Made by a program: the position numbers and the translations under genes. From positions 114,326-178,325 of the forward strand of contig CACOJM010000001.1 in the NCBI GenBank assembly GCA_902627565.1: a DNA stretch of 64,000 bases. Direction: 5' to 3'. The notes beneath the pieces are model-generated. The model did not search any database. It was not told where the DNA came from and saw nothing but the letters and a program-made list of their open reading frames with translations. This document shows positions 19,764 to 28,846 of this stretch, piece after piece. This DNA is from an uncultured Pelagibacteraceae bacterium. Its GTDB lineage: Bacteria > Pseudomonadota > Alphaproteobacteria > Pelagibacterales > Pelagibacteraceae. Position 1 is the first letter of the stretch; each line of letters begins with the position of its first letter.

Positions 19764-21137
19764 ATGAATTATATAAGTACAAGAAATAATCAGATAAACT
19801 TTGCTTTTAAGGATGTTTTTCTCAAAGGTTTGGCAGATGATGGAGGACTATTTGTTCCCAAATCAATTAAACCCTTTAAAAAGGAAGAATTAGATAATCT
19901 TAAACACCTTAGTTACAATGATTTAGCGGCTGAAATAATTTATCCGTTCATTGGAGATTTCATGTCTAAAGATGATTTAATCTCTTTGATTTCAAAATCA
20001 TATTCAAATTTCAGATCTAACGATGTTGTAAAATTTTCTAATATAGGAGACTTAAAATTATTAGAACTATTTCACGGACCTACACTTGCTTTTAAAGATA
20101 TCGCAATGCAACTAATAGGTAACTTTTATCAATATCATTTAGGTCGTGATCAAAAAAAAATTAATATAATTGTTGCAACTTCAGGTGATACAGGTGCAGC
20201 TGCTATAGATGCTTTAAAGGGAAAAAATAATTTAAATGTTTTTGTATTGCACCCCAATAATAAAATTTCACCAGTACAAAGAAGACTAATGACAATACAT
20301 GAGGAGAGTAATGTATTTAATATGGCAGTGGAGGGTAATTTTGACGATTGTCAAAATTTAGTAAAAGCCATGTTTAATGACGAAAAATTTTCTAAAGCTA
20401 TTAATATGTCGGGTGTAAATTCAATTAATTGGGCAAGAATAGTTGCTCAATCGGTGTATTATTTTTACGCTTACTTTAATGTTGGAAATGGTCAACCTTT
20501 ATCCTTTTCTGTTCCAACTGGAAACTTCGGTGATATTTACGCTGGCTACTTGGCAAAAAAACTTGGTCTTCCAATTAATAAACTAATCGTAGCTACAAAT
20601 AAAAATGACATACTGCACAGAGCTATATCTGGTGGTGATTATAGTCAAAAGAAAGTCGAAGAAACAAATACTCCAAGTATGGATATACAAATAGCAAGTA
20701 ATTTTGAAAGGCTTTTATACGACGTAAAAGATTGTGACTCAGAATTAACAAAAGATACTATGACTGAAATAAAAAATAATACTTATAAAATTGATAAAGA
20801 TGATCTAGATAAGATTAAAAAAAATTTTATATCTGAAATGCTTGATGAAAACGAAACTGTTGAAATGATAAAAACTATCAATGATGAACATAAGATGGTA
20901 GTTGATCCGCATACTGCAGTGGGTATTGGTGCTGTGAGAAAATTAGGATTGGAAAAAAATTGCGTTGTATTATCAACTGCACACCCGTGCAAATTTCCAA
21001 AAGCAATAGAAGATGCAATTTCAAAAACTGAAAATTTACCAGAAAGTCTTAAATATGTTAATGACAGAAAAGAAAAATTTGAGGTTCTTCCCAATGATCT
21101 AGAGAAAGTCAAAGATTATGTAATGAATTCAATATGA
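19764..21137 (+). CDS. thrC: Threonine synthase
   Basis: ThrC converts O-phosphohomoserine to threonine with PLP. The 457-residue length fits the class found in proteobacteria and yeast, with an extended N-terminal segment (STRNNQINFAFKDVFLKGLADDGGLF). The PLP lysine is Lys111 in GPTLAFKD; the phosphate-binding loop is ATSGDTGAAA near 148, and LHPNNKISPVQRRLM follows. Its pathway partner thrB lies nearby on the other strand (22071-23036). It follows surf1 with no gap and overlaps the peroxiredoxin gene by 4 bp. Confidence 0.96.
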   Translation: MNYISTRNNQINFAFKDVFLKGLADDGGLFVPKSIKPFKKEELDNLKHLSYNDLAAEIIYPFIGDFMSKDDLISLISKSYSNFRSNDVVKFSNIGDLKLLELFHGPTLAFKDIAMQLIGNFYQYHLGRDQKKINIIVATSGDTGAAAIDALKGKNNLNVFVLHPNNKISPVQRRLMTIHEESNVFNMAVEGNFDDCQNLVKAMFNDEKFSKAINMSGVNSINWARIVAQSVYYFYAYFNVGNGQPLSFSVPTGNFGDIYAGYLAKKLGLPINKLIVATNKNDILHRAISGGDYSQKKVEETNTPSMDIQIASNFERLLYDVKDCDSELTKDTMTEIKNNTYKIDKDDLDKIKKNFISEMLDENETVEMIKTINDEHKMVVDPHTAVGIGAVRKLGLEKNCVVLSTAHPCKFPKAIEDAISKTENLPESLKYVNDRKEKFEVLPNDLEKVKDYVMNSI

Positions 21138-21622
21138 AACTAAAAATAAAAGATAAAATTCCGGATACAGAAATTTTTCACCTTGTTGATGGAGAACCTC
21201 AAAAAAGCAAATTAAGTGAAATTATTGGTAATGGTAAAGTAGTTTTGTTTGGTTTACCTGGGGCATTTACATCAACTTGCTCAAAACTTCATCTTCCCGG
21301 ATTTGTAGCAAATGCAGATAAAATAAAAGCAAAAGGAATAGAAAATATATTTTGTTTATCAGCAAATGATCCTTACGTGATGAACGGTTGGGGAGAGATT
21401 AATAGTACAGGAGATAAAATTAAGATGTTATCTGACCCGTATTTATCATTTACGAAAGCAATTGGAGCAGAAGTTGATCGTAACGCAAAAGGAATGGGAA
21501 TAAGATCAAATCGTTATTTAATGGTGATTGAAAATTTCACAATTGTTAATATTCATGAAGAAAAGGAAACTAAAGAGTGTAGTTTAACCTCTGCGGAAAA
21601 TTTATTAAATAATTTACTATAA
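21134..21622 (+). CDS. Peroxiredoxin, Prx5 type
   Basis: A thiol peroxidase of 162 residues. The peroxidatic cysteine is Cys49 in PGAFTSTC, with the conserved Thr46 before it and Arg127 in RSNRYLM. A second cysteine at 149 lies where atypical two-Cys Prx5 enzymes carry the resolving cysteine, and Cys74 lies between. It probably reduces hydrogen peroxide and organic peroxides in the cytoplasm. The start overlaps thrC by 4 bp (ATGA). The 26-bp spacer to the convergent rnhA has no stable hairpin. Confidence 0.9.
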   Translation: MKLKIKDKIPDTEIFHLVDGEPQKSKLSEIIGNGKVVLFGLPGAFTSTCSKLHLPGFVANADKIKAKGIENIFCLSANDPYVMNGWGEINSTGDKIKMLSDPYLSFTKAIGAEVDRNAKGMGIRSNRYLMVIENFTIVNIHEEKETKECSLTSAENLLNNLL

Positions 21623-21648
21623 GTAATGCGTTTTCCAAGCCGTGAGCT

Positions 21649-22071
21649 TTAATTATTAGCAGCTGACCTAGCAAGTAAATCCACTTCATTATTTAATTTG
21701 TCTGTTGAATGTGCCTTTACCCAATTCCAACTTATTTCAAATTCATTATTTAGAAGATCTAATTCTGTCCAAAGTTTTTTGTTACTTACATCTTTTTTGT
21801 TTGTTGTTTTCCATCCATTATTTTTCCAATTATGTATCCATTCTGTTATTCCAGATTTCACATATTTAGAGTCTGTAAAAATTTCGACTTTGCTACCTTT
21901 TGGAATTTCTTTAAGAGCTTTTATAGGCGCTAATAATTCCATTTGATTATTTGTAGTATTTTTTTCACTACCTTTTATTTCAGTTTTTTTTCCATCGTTT
22001 AATATTATCGCTGCCCATCCACCATTACCTGGATTTCCAATACATGAACCGTCAGTGTATATCTTGATCAT
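21649..22071 (-). CDS. rnhA: Ribonuclease HI
   Basis: RNase HI removes RNA from RNA-DNA hybrids. All catalytic blocks are present in 140 residues: YTDGSCIGNPGNGGW near 5-19 (first Asp), NNQMELLA near 42 (Glu), FTDSKYV near 65 (Asp) and KAHSTDKLNNEVDLLA near the end (His and last Asp). The ATG shares a base with the thrB stop. It ends a long minus-strand run that starts at 34172. RNase HII is also encoded in this window. Confidence 0.96.
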   Translation of the reverse strand: MIKIYTDGSCIGNPGNGGWAAIILNDGKKTEIKGSEKNTTNNQMELLAPIKALKEIPKGSKVEIFTDSKYVKSGITEWIHNWKNNGWKTTNKKDVSNKKLWTELDLLNNEFEISWNWVKAHSTDKLNNEVDLLARSAANN

Positions 22072-23036
22072 TAATTTAGATAATCTTTATAAGTTTTTAA
22101 ATTATTATGTATTACTAATTTTTGATAATATTCTCTAGGATCTTTGATCTTTATTAATGCTGTTTTAGGAGTGTTTGTATAGTCATAAAGTCTAGTTAGA
22201 AAATACCTCATTGCAGCTCCACGACATAAAATATTTAATGATCTCTTCTCTTTTTGTGAAATTTTTTTTACACTTTCATACCCTTTAATTAAATTTTTAA
22301 CTTTTTTTTTGTTTACATTAAATTTTGTTTTATTTTTATCAAAACATAAGGCATTTACACATATAGCGATCTCATACATATAGTAATCATTAGCTGCAAA
22401 ATAAAAATCAATTATCCCTGATAGCTTGTTTTTTTTAAAAAAAATATTATCAATAAATAGATCTCCATGAATTATTCCATAAGGTAATGATTTTGGCCAT
22501 TTTTTCTTAATGTCTCTAAAATTAGTTTTTAAAAATTTTTCTATATTTGTAAATTTTTTAGATTTGAATTTAATACTATTTAATAGTGGATTAAGATTTT
22601 TGATACCCATAGAGTTTTTTCTATAAAGTTTGATTTTTTTTGTTGATAAGTGCATTTGAGCAACCATTTTACCAATATCAAAACAATTCTTATTAGTAAG
22701 TTTTTTTTTATCTTTTCCTTTTAAGAAAGTTACAATACATGCTAATTTATTTTTCAATTTTATAACAAAATCTCCTTGACGATTTTTAAGGGGTTTAGGA
22801 CAGGCAATGTTAAGATCACTTAACTGATCCATTAATTCCATAAAAAAAGGTATTTCTTTTCTTGAGACTCTTTTTTCAAAAATAGTAAGAATGAATTTTT
22901 TATTTTTTGATCTTAATAAATAATTTGTATTTTCAATTCCCTGCTTGATGCCTTTAAAACTTTTAAAATTTTCAACATTAAATTTTTTATTAATTAAGGA
23001 GATATCCTTTTTATTAATCTTAGTGTAAACAGCCAT
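22071..23036 (-). CDS. thrB: Homoserine kinase, aminoglycoside-phosphotransferase fold
   Basis: This ThrB is the type common in alphaproteobacteria, built on the APH/choline-kinase fold rather than the GHMP fold. It phosphorylates homoserine, giving the substrate of ThrC. Key segments are GIENTNYLLRS near 33, a Lys in FILTIFEKR, the catalytic HGDLFIDNIFF near 197-207 and the metal-binding IIDFYFA near 215. Length is 321. It lies between ispH and rnhA with no gap, an order I recognise from other alphaproteobacteria. Confidence 0.92.
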   Translation of the reverse strand: MAVYTKINKKDISLINKKFNVENFKSFKGIKQGIENTNYLLRSKNKKFILTIFEKRVSRKEIPFFMELMDQLSDLNIACPKPLKNRQGDFVIKLKNKLACIVTFLKGKDKKKLTNKNCFDIGKMVAQMHLSTKKIKLYRKNSMGIKNLNPLLNSIKFKSKKFTNIEKFLKTNFRDIKKKWPKSLPYGIIHGDLFIDNIFFKKNKLSGIIDFYFAANDYYMYEIAICVNALCFDKNKTKFNVNKKKVKNLIKGYESVKKISQKEKRSLNILCRGAAMRYFLTRLYDYTNTPKTALIKIKDPREYYQKLVIHNNLKTYKDYLN

Positions 23037-23981
23037 TTAATTCAATTTTTTAGGAACTTTAAAAACAACATCTTCTTTGATAATTTCGACTTCATCTATA
23101 GATACTGTAAATTTCTTTTTTAAATTTTCTATGAAATTTTTTACAAGTATTTCTGGTGCCGAAGCTCCAGAGGAAATTCCTATAGTATTTGAATTTTCTA
23201 TAAGATCATATGGTATCTCACTTTGAGAGTGAATTAGTTGAGAATTCAAGCAACCTGATTTTTTTGCAACCTCCACAAGTCTTACAGAATTTGATGAATT
23301 CCTACTTCCAATTACAAAAAACATATCACAATTTTTGGCAATATTTTTTACCGCCAATTGCCTATTTGTTGTCGCATAACAAATATCCTCTTTATGTGGC
23401 TCTCGTATTCCTGGAAATCTCTCTTTTAAGATATTGATTATATCTTTTGTATCATCCACGGAAAGAGTAGTTTGGGTAACAAAAGCTAAATCTTTTTTTT
23501 TTTTAAATTCATAATTTTTTGCTTCATCTTCATTTTGAATGAGATCTATAGATCCTTTAGGTAATTGACCCATTGTGCCAATTACCTCAGGATGATTTTC
23601 GTGACCTATTAAAATTAAATGGTACCCAGATTTAAAAAGATTTTCAGCCTCTCGATGAACTTTTGATACTAATGGACATGTAGCATCAACGTAAGTCATT
23701 TTATAATTTTCAGCATCTGAGGGAATCTTTTTTGGAACACCATGTGCTGAAAAAATTACTGGTCTTGTTTTGTCAGTAATCTCCTCAAGTTCCTCGACAA
23801 ATATAGCACCTTTTTTTTTAAGATCATCTACAACAAATTTATTATGAACTATTTCATGACGAACATAGACTGGTGCACCATATTTTGTTAGAGCTTTTTC
23901 AACAATTTCAATTGCTCTTTCAACACCCGCACAAAAGCCCCTTGGTGCAGATAATAGTATTTTGATTTCTTTATTTTTCAT
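23037..23981 (-). CDS. ispH: 4-hydroxy-3-methylbut-2-enyl diphosphate reductase
   Basis: IspH is the last enzyme of the MEP pathway and makes IPP and DMAPP with an iron-sulfur cluster. The three cluster cysteines are in PRGFCAGVERAIE (Cys17), VDATCPLVSKVHREA (near 98) and CYATTNRQ (near 195); the active-site His segments GHENHPEV and SAHGVP are present. I start at the ATG at 23981, which overlaps the blh end by 11 bp; a TTG at 23990 is an alternative. Its place directly after the carotenoid genes ties precursor supply to retinal synthesis. Confidence 0.95.
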   Translation of the reverse strand: MKNKEIKILLSAPRGFCAGVERAIEIVEKALTKYGAPVYVRHEIVHNKFVVDDLKKKGAIFVEELEEITDKTRPVIFSAHGVPKKIPSDAENYKMTYVDATCPLVSKVHREAENLFKSGYHLILIGHENHPEVIGTMGQLPKGSIDLIQNEDEAKNYEFKKKKDLAFVTQTTLSVDDTKDIINILKERFPGIREPHKEDICYATTNRQLAVKNIAKNCDMFFVIGSRNSSNSVRLVEVAKKSGCLNSQLIHSQSEIPYDLIENSNTIGISSGASAPEILVKNFIENLKKKFTVSIDEVEIIKEDVVFKVPKKLN

Positions 23982-24906
23982 TTTTTTCAATTAAATATTC
24001 GAGCAATATATGCGGAAAAGTCAAGGACGCCAAACCTATAAATATCATTTTTAAAATAGCACTATCAAAATCGTAATTATTATTTAAAAAAAAGAGACCA
24101 ACTAAACAAATGATAGTAGTAAGTGTAGTCAATGGAAGAGCCTTTTTGATAAAAATTAAAAAACCCTGGAATAAATTTTCTTGATCCAGTTCAAAGATTA
24201 ATGAGATACTGTGTCTTACTGAGTGTAGAAAACAAAAATAAATCGTAAATGCAATCAAGGGTGTAAAATAGTAATTGATTATGATGATTGAAAAATAATC
24301 TAAAAATATTGCAAATTTTTTTAATTCAAACTTTTTAACAAATAAAAGAATACTTGATATTGTGCTAATAATAATTCCGATATGTAAAAAATTATTTTCT
24401 TCAATTATACTAAGGCTTGAATAAAATGTTTCATTTTCAATAAGTAAAAGTCTAAAAATTGATACAGTTTCATTAAAATGAAAAAAAAGGGGAGCTAGAA
24501 TTATTAATGAACCTTTTAAGAAAAATAGGAATTGATTTATATAAGAATTTTCATCAATTAAAAACTCAGTGTCTTCTTTGCCAAAATGAAATGAGGCAAT
24601 AATTAAAAAAACTATAAGAGTTACCGTGGGAAATAGTATCCAAAAAATTACTATTATAATTGCAAATAAAGTATAGGAAAAATAAAATGCGAACATATTA
24701 TATATTTTCAAAGATTGGAGAAGTTTTTTTCCTTTTTCATGATCTAAAGCTCCATGTGATACACCAATTATTAAAATCAAAGATAAACAAACTACTGGTG
24801 AGATATTTGAATTGTCAATTTTCATAAATAGTAATGAAAAAATATTAATTAATAAAAAAAAAATGAAAGAATGATTTAAATTAATTTTTTTAGTTTGAAT
24901 TTTCAT
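23971..24906 (-). CDS. blh: Beta-carotene 15,15'-dioxygenase, Brp/Blh family
   Basis: Blh cleaves beta-carotene into two molecules of retinal, the chromophore of proteorhodopsin. The 311-residue protein is an integral membrane protein with about nine hydrophobic segments. Brp/Blh histidine motifs are visible: GVSHGALDHEKGK near 48-60, FHFGKEDTEF near 106-115, and FLHSVRHS near 225-232, with a last His in TFPHILLEY. It is the last gene of the crtI-crtB-crtY-blh set, 4 bp after crtY. No rhodopsin gene is in the window, so pairing with a rhodopsin elsewhere is an inference. Confidence 0.92.
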   Translation of the reverse strand: MKIQTKKINLNHSFIFFLLINIFSLLFMKIDNSNISPVVCLSLILIIGVSHGALDHEKGKKLLQSLKIYNMFAFYFSYTLFAIIIVIFWILFPTVTLIVFLIIASFHFGKEDTEFLIDENSYINQFLFFLKGSLIILAPLFFHFNETVSIFRLLLIENETFYSSLSIIEENNFLHIGIIISTISSILLFVKKFELKKFAIFLDYFSIIIINYYFTPLIAFTIYFCFLHSVRHSISLIFELDQENLFQGFLIFIKKALPLTTLTTIICLVGLFFLNNNYDFDSAILKMIFIGLASLTFPHILLEYLIEKNEK

Positions 24907-24910
24907 ATAA

Positions 24911-25978
24911 TTAATAAAATAAGGCCTTTATAAAAGTCCATTTTGGCATTTTTAAAATAATATTTAAATCTTCTAAAAAATTACTTTTGTTCGATAAGAA
25001 TTTTATAACAGTCCTCGGCGACGTATTAAACATATTGAAGAATATACCAGACATTTTTTCAGGATGTTTACTTAGGACCCGTAAAAAAATATCATCTAAA
25101 AATTGATATTTTTTACTTATTTCAAATTTTTTTGAATTTGAAATATTTTCAATATTTTCTCTAATATATTTACTGTGTTCTTGTATATTTAAAAAAGTAT
25201 AACCTGTACTCAATCTTGTCATTCCCCCAGCAGTTCCAATATTAATTTTATTTTTTTCTTTTTTGTATAAAGGATAAAATAGGGGAATTGCACCTTCTTC
25301 TTTGTAGGTAATATTGTAATTTTTTATTTTCAGATGCTTTTCAATGTACTCTTTGATTTGTTTGTCATAGTCTTTTTGTGAGGAATCATTAATTTTTGAT
25401 AACCAAGTGGTCTCAACTAAAGCCTTATTTTTTGAAAAGGGGAGTGTATAAAAGAAATGCACACTTTCTCTTTGTTCACAATCAAAATCCATGAGATTGA
25501 AAATTTCTTCATCGAAAAAATTATTTTTAGTCTCAATTTCTACACCACAAAAATGTTGCCAAAGATTCAGATGACTTTTTTTAATTTCTGGTACGCTATT
25601 AAAGATAAACGAATTTTTCTTATTAATTTCTGTGATATCTTTAAAAAAAGAGATATTTTTATTTTCTTTTAGTTTATTATTTATTTTTTCATAAAACTTA
25701 CCACTATCGATACTCTGGTAAGGAAAATTTTTACATTCTAAATAATTAGTTTTACCTGGTATATTAATTGAAAAATTTTTCCAATTTTTTTTAACACAAT
25801 CATCAAAGTTATGAGGTGTTACTCTCCAAAATGACCATGTTTTGTCTTTTTTATACTCTGATCTAGGTTCAATAATTGCTAAAGTTTTATCATTTAATTT
25901 TTTATGAATTTCTAGTTCATAAGCAAGTGATAGACCAGCACATCCACCACCGATAATTACATAATCAAATTCTTTCAT
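24911..25978 (-). CDS. crtY: Lycopene beta-cyclase
   Basis: CrtY closes both ends of lycopene to give beta-carotene. The 355-residue flavoprotein-like enzyme begins with the dinucleotide fold YVIIGGGCAGLSLAYEL, has the cyclase motif KTWSFWRV near 46-53, and the segment GTAGGMTRLSTGYTF near 255-269, which is typical of CrtY. It overlaps crtB by 14 bp and is followed at 4 bp by blh, so all four genes are probably on one message. Confidence 0.93.
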   Translation of the reverse strand: MKEFDYVIIGGGCAGLSLAYELEIHKKLNDKTLAIIEPRSEYKKDKTWSFWRVTPHNFDDCVKKNWKNFSINIPGKTNYLECKNFPYQSIDSGKFYEKINNKLKENKNISFFKDITEINKKNSFIFNSVPEIKKSHLNLWQHFCGVEIETKNNFFDEEIFNLMDFDCEQRESVHFFYTLPFSKNKALVETTWLSKINDSSQKDYDKQIKEYIEKHLKIKNYNITYKEEGAIPLFYPLYKKEKNKINIGTAGGMTRLSTGYTFLNIQEHSKYIRENIENISNSKKFEISKKYQFLDDIFLRVLSKHPEKMSGIFFNMFNTSPRTVIKFLSNKSNFLEDLNIILKMPKWTFIKALFY

Positions 25979-26849
25979 CTAAATCCACTTCCTGACTTAT
26001 AATAGCATGTTCCGTTGATCTTTGATGAGTTTCTATTTCCTTTAAATAAACTAAAATCAAATCAAATATAGATATAACAGTGTGATAAATTTTTTCAAAA
26101 TTATTCACATATATTTTACCAGAGTTTTCATAATTTTTCATACTTCCTTTTTTTAAAATTTTTCTTCCAATCTGTCTGTAAATTCGTCTAGCTACAATTA
26201 TTGAAAATTTGTATCTAAATGGAATTTTTTGTATTGAGCTAAATGAGCTTTGGTAAAACATTTCTGCAAGTTTTAAGGTCGCTATAATATTTTCAAAGTC
26301 TGGCTTTATATATTCTCTGTTCATTTTTTTATCTTCAACTACGTCTCTAGCAATATTAGTTAATTGCATTGCTATACCTAGATCAATTGCTCCTTTTAAA
26401 GCTCTTCTATCACTAACCTTCAATATTTTTGACATCATTAATCCAACTGTTCCTGCAACTCTATATGAATAAATTAATAAATCTTTTACCGATCTTATAC
26501 GTACTTTTTCTTTTAAATCAGAGGCTACACCATCTATTAAGTCCTCTATTATTATTCTTTTAATCTTATAATTTTCAGCAATGGCAATTATATTTAGAAT
26601 AATTGATTCATTTTCATAAGATGAATTCTTATCGAAATTATTTAAGTTAAAGGAATTTTTAAAAAAACTATTCATTTTGTTAAATTTTTCAATTTTTGTT
26701 TTTAAATCAGCCTTTTCGTCAGCTATATCATCTAGAACTCTACAAAAAGCATAAAGGTGAGAACAATCATCATAAATTTTTTTTGGTAAAAAAAGACCAG
26801 CCCAATTAAATGATTTAGCAAAAATAGCTAGATAGTTTTTTTTTATCAT
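25965..26849 (-). CDS. crtB: Phytoene synthase
   Basis: CrtB condenses two geranylgeranyl diphosphates head to head into phytoene. Both Asp-rich motifs are present in the 294 residues: DDIADEKAD near 40-48 and ARDVVEDKKMNREYIKP near 165-181. YRVAGTVGLMM near 131 is also diagnostic. The start shares a base with the crtI stop. A dedicated GGPP synthase (crtE) is not in this window; it must be encoded elsewhere or replaced by another prenyl diphosphate synthase. Confidence 0.95.
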   Translation of the reverse strand: MIKKNYLAIFAKSFNWAGLFLPKKIYDDCSHLYAFCRVLDDIADEKADLKTKIEKFNKMNSFFKNSFNLNNFDKNSSYENESIILNIIAIAENYKIKRIIIEDLIDGVASDLKEKVRIRSVKDLLIYSYRVAGTVGLMMSKILKVSDRRALKGAIDLGIAMQLTNIARDVVEDKKMNREYIKPDFENIIATLKLAEMFYQSSFSSIQKIPFRYKFSIIVARRIYRQIGRKILKKGSMKNYENSGKIYVNNFEKIYHTVISIFDLILVYLKEIETHQRSTEHAIISQEVDLDERI

Positions 26850-28309
26850 TAAATTATTTTATCCAAAACTTTTGCTGAAGATAAAACACCTGGTACTCCA
26901 GCGCCAGGATGTGTTCCAGCACCAACAAAATACAAACCATCATATACTTCAGACCTATTATGGAATCTAAAATAAGCAGACTGTGAAAATTTTGGTTGTA
27001 TTGAAAAACCTGATCCATATTTTGTATTTAGATCTTTTTCAAAGTAATTTGGTGTTAGATAAAAATCTTCAACGATATTCTCTCTAAGATTTGGCATTAA
27101 ATCATTTTCCATCTTATCAATTACTAAATTCCTCATTTTTTCTCCCTCAATTTCCCAATTAATTTTTGACTGATTATTTGGAACAGGAACTAAAACATAA
27201 AAACAATCTTTACCATCAGGTGCCATTGATTTGTCAGTTGCTGAAGGTCTATGAAGATAATAGCTTATATCAGAATTTAATTTTTTTTTATTAAATATAT
27301 CGTCAAGATGTTCTTTATATTTTGTACCAAATTTAATTGTATGATGCTCTACTTCATTATAAGTTTTTTTAGTTCCAAAATAATAAACAAACAAACCCAT
27401 TGAGTACTCCATTCTATTTTTTTTCCATTTAAAAAAGAATGAATTATTTGTATTGCCATTTATCATTTTTTCATAAACAGCAGGTGGATCAGCATTACAA
27501 ATAACATTATTTGAATCTATAATGTTATTATCATCTAGTTGAACACCACTTATTTTCTTTTTATTTGTAATAATTCTAATTACTTCTTTTCCCTTAATAA
27601 TTTTTATTCCAACTTCATTCATTAATTTTTCAAAACCTTTTATAATGTTTCCAGTTCCACCCATCGAGTAATGAATTCCCCATTTTTTTTCTAAGTATAA
27701 AATTAGTCCATAGATTGAAGTTGTCGTAAAAGGATTTCCTCCAACTAATAAAGGATGCATACTTAACATTCTTCTCAGTTTTTCATTTTTGATAAAAGAT
27801 GAAACTAATGAGTAAACTGATTTATAACTTTTGAGTTTTAATAATGCGGGCAGTTGTTGTATCATGACAGACGGTTTATCAAATGGAACATCTGCAAGTT
27901 CAGTAAAACCTTTATCAAAAATTTTTTTTGTAAAGTTAACCAATTTTTCATAGCCTTTTACATCTTCTTTACTTATTTCCTCAATTTGTTTTTTCATTTC
28001 TATTTCATTACCTGAATAATTAAATTTAGTTTTATCTTCAAAAATAAATTGGTACCAAATCTTTAATGGAGAAAGTTTTATGTAATTTTTTGGATCTTTT
28101 TCGAATAATTCAAATAATTCGTTTATTAAATATGGTGCTGTAATTACAGTTGGACCTCCATCGTATATGAAACCATTTTTCTTAAATACTCTTGCTCTCC
28201 CTCCAAGATCTGGATGTTTTTCAATCAAAGTCACGTTGTGACCCTTGGCTTTTAGACGTAGTGCAGCAGCTATTCCTCCAAAACCAGAGCCAATTACAAC
28301 AGAATTCAT
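26849..28309 (-). CDS. crtI: Phytoene desaturase
   Basis: CrtI converts phytoene to lycopene by successive FAD-dependent desaturations. The 486 residues start with VIGSGFGGIAAALRLKAKG, then LGGRARVF and the DGGPTVI segment, and end with FVGAGTHPGAGVPGVLSSAK, the C-terminal bacterial desaturase signature. It is the first gene of the carotenoid set, 39 bp downstream of atpF. That spacer has an AT-rich stretch with a TATAAA near the ATG but no good -35 at standard distance, so I cannot say whether crtI has its own promoter. Confidence 0.96.
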   Translation of the reverse strand: MNSVVIGSGFGGIAAALRLKAKGHNVTLIEKHPDLGGRARVFKKNGFIYDGGPTVITAPYLINELFELFEKDPKNYIKLSPLKIWYQFIFEDKTKFNYSGNEIEMKKQIEEISKEDVKGYEKLVNFTKKIFDKGFTELADVPFDKPSVMIQQLPALLKLKSYKSVYSLVSSFIKNEKLRRMLSMHPLLVGGNPFTTTSIYGLILYLEKKWGIHYSMGGTGNIIKGFEKLMNEVGIKIIKGKEVIRIITNKKKISGVQLDDNNIIDSNNVICNADPPAVYEKMINGNTNNSFFFKWKKNRMEYSMGLFVYYFGTKKTYNEVEHHTIKFGTKYKEHLDDIFNKKKLNSDISYYLHRPSATDKSMAPDGKDCFYVLVPVPNNQSKINWEIEGEKMRNLVIDKMENDLMPNLRENIVEDFYLTPNYFEKDLNTKYGSGFSIQPKFSQSAYFRFHNRSEVYDGLYFVGAGTHPGAGVPGVLSSAKVLDKII

Positions 28310-28348
28310 TTCGATAATTTATAGTTTTTTGAAAAAATTGTAAGAGTA

Positions 28349-28846
28349 TTATGAGTTTATTTTTTTTAACTCTTCCTTAGTTTCATCTAATTTCTTTTGG
28401 AACAATGTATCTAATTTGGATTTATCTATAGATGTAGTTATAATTTTTTTCACAGAATCTATCGCAATTTTAACTGATGCATTTTTTATCTCTTTTAATG
28501 CTGTATCTTTCATTTGAGCAATCTTAATTTCTGCAGAATTTTTCTTTATTTCAGAAGATTTATGAAATTTATCATTAAGCTCTATAATTAATCTATCGCT
28601 ATCTTTTTTTGCTTGTTCTATAATTTCATTACTTACTGATTGAGCAGTATCAAGTTTTTTTTGTGCGTTATCTAGTAATATTTTTGCTTCAGTTCTTAGT
28701 TTCTCACTTTCATCTATTTCATTTCTTATATCCAATATAAGCTTGTTGAGTATTTCGTTTATTTTTTGAGGTACTTTTAAATAAACTAGTGCTCCAAAAA
28801 ATATAAAAAATGAAACCGCTACCCAAAAAGTTGAATCAATTATCAT
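28349..28846 (-). CDS. atpF: ATP synthase subunit b
   Basis: One of the two peripheral-stalk b-type subunits of FoF1. With the start at ATG 28846 the protein has 165 residues: an N-terminal membrane helix (about 4-20, DSTFWVAVSFFIFFG) and a long charged coiled coil. An upstream in-frame ATG at 28882 would add 12 polar residues before the helix and a 47-bp overlap with the previous gene, so I prefer the inner start. It is the last gene of the Fo operon. F1 genes are not in the window, as expected for alphaproteobacteria. Confidence 0.92.
   Translation of the reverse strand: MIIDSTFWVAVSFFIFFGALVYLKVPQKINEILNKLILDIRNEIDESEKLRTEAKILLDNAQKKLDTAQSVSNEIIEQAKKDSDRLIIELNDKFHKSSEIKKNSAEIKIAQMKDTALKEIKNASVKIAIDSVKKIITTSIDKSKLDTLFQKKLDETKEELKKINS

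Noticed and set aside
21623..21648. AAGC-CGTGA-GCTT between the peroxiredoxin and rnhA genes as a bidirectional terminator.
   Set aside because: A 4-bp stem is too short and no run of T follows.
28315..28345. TTTTTTGAAAAAA palindrome between atpF and crtI as a terminator.
   Set aside because: It has no G-C pairs and no loop of workable size, so it would not form a stable RNA hairpin. It is what AT-rich sequence gives by chance.
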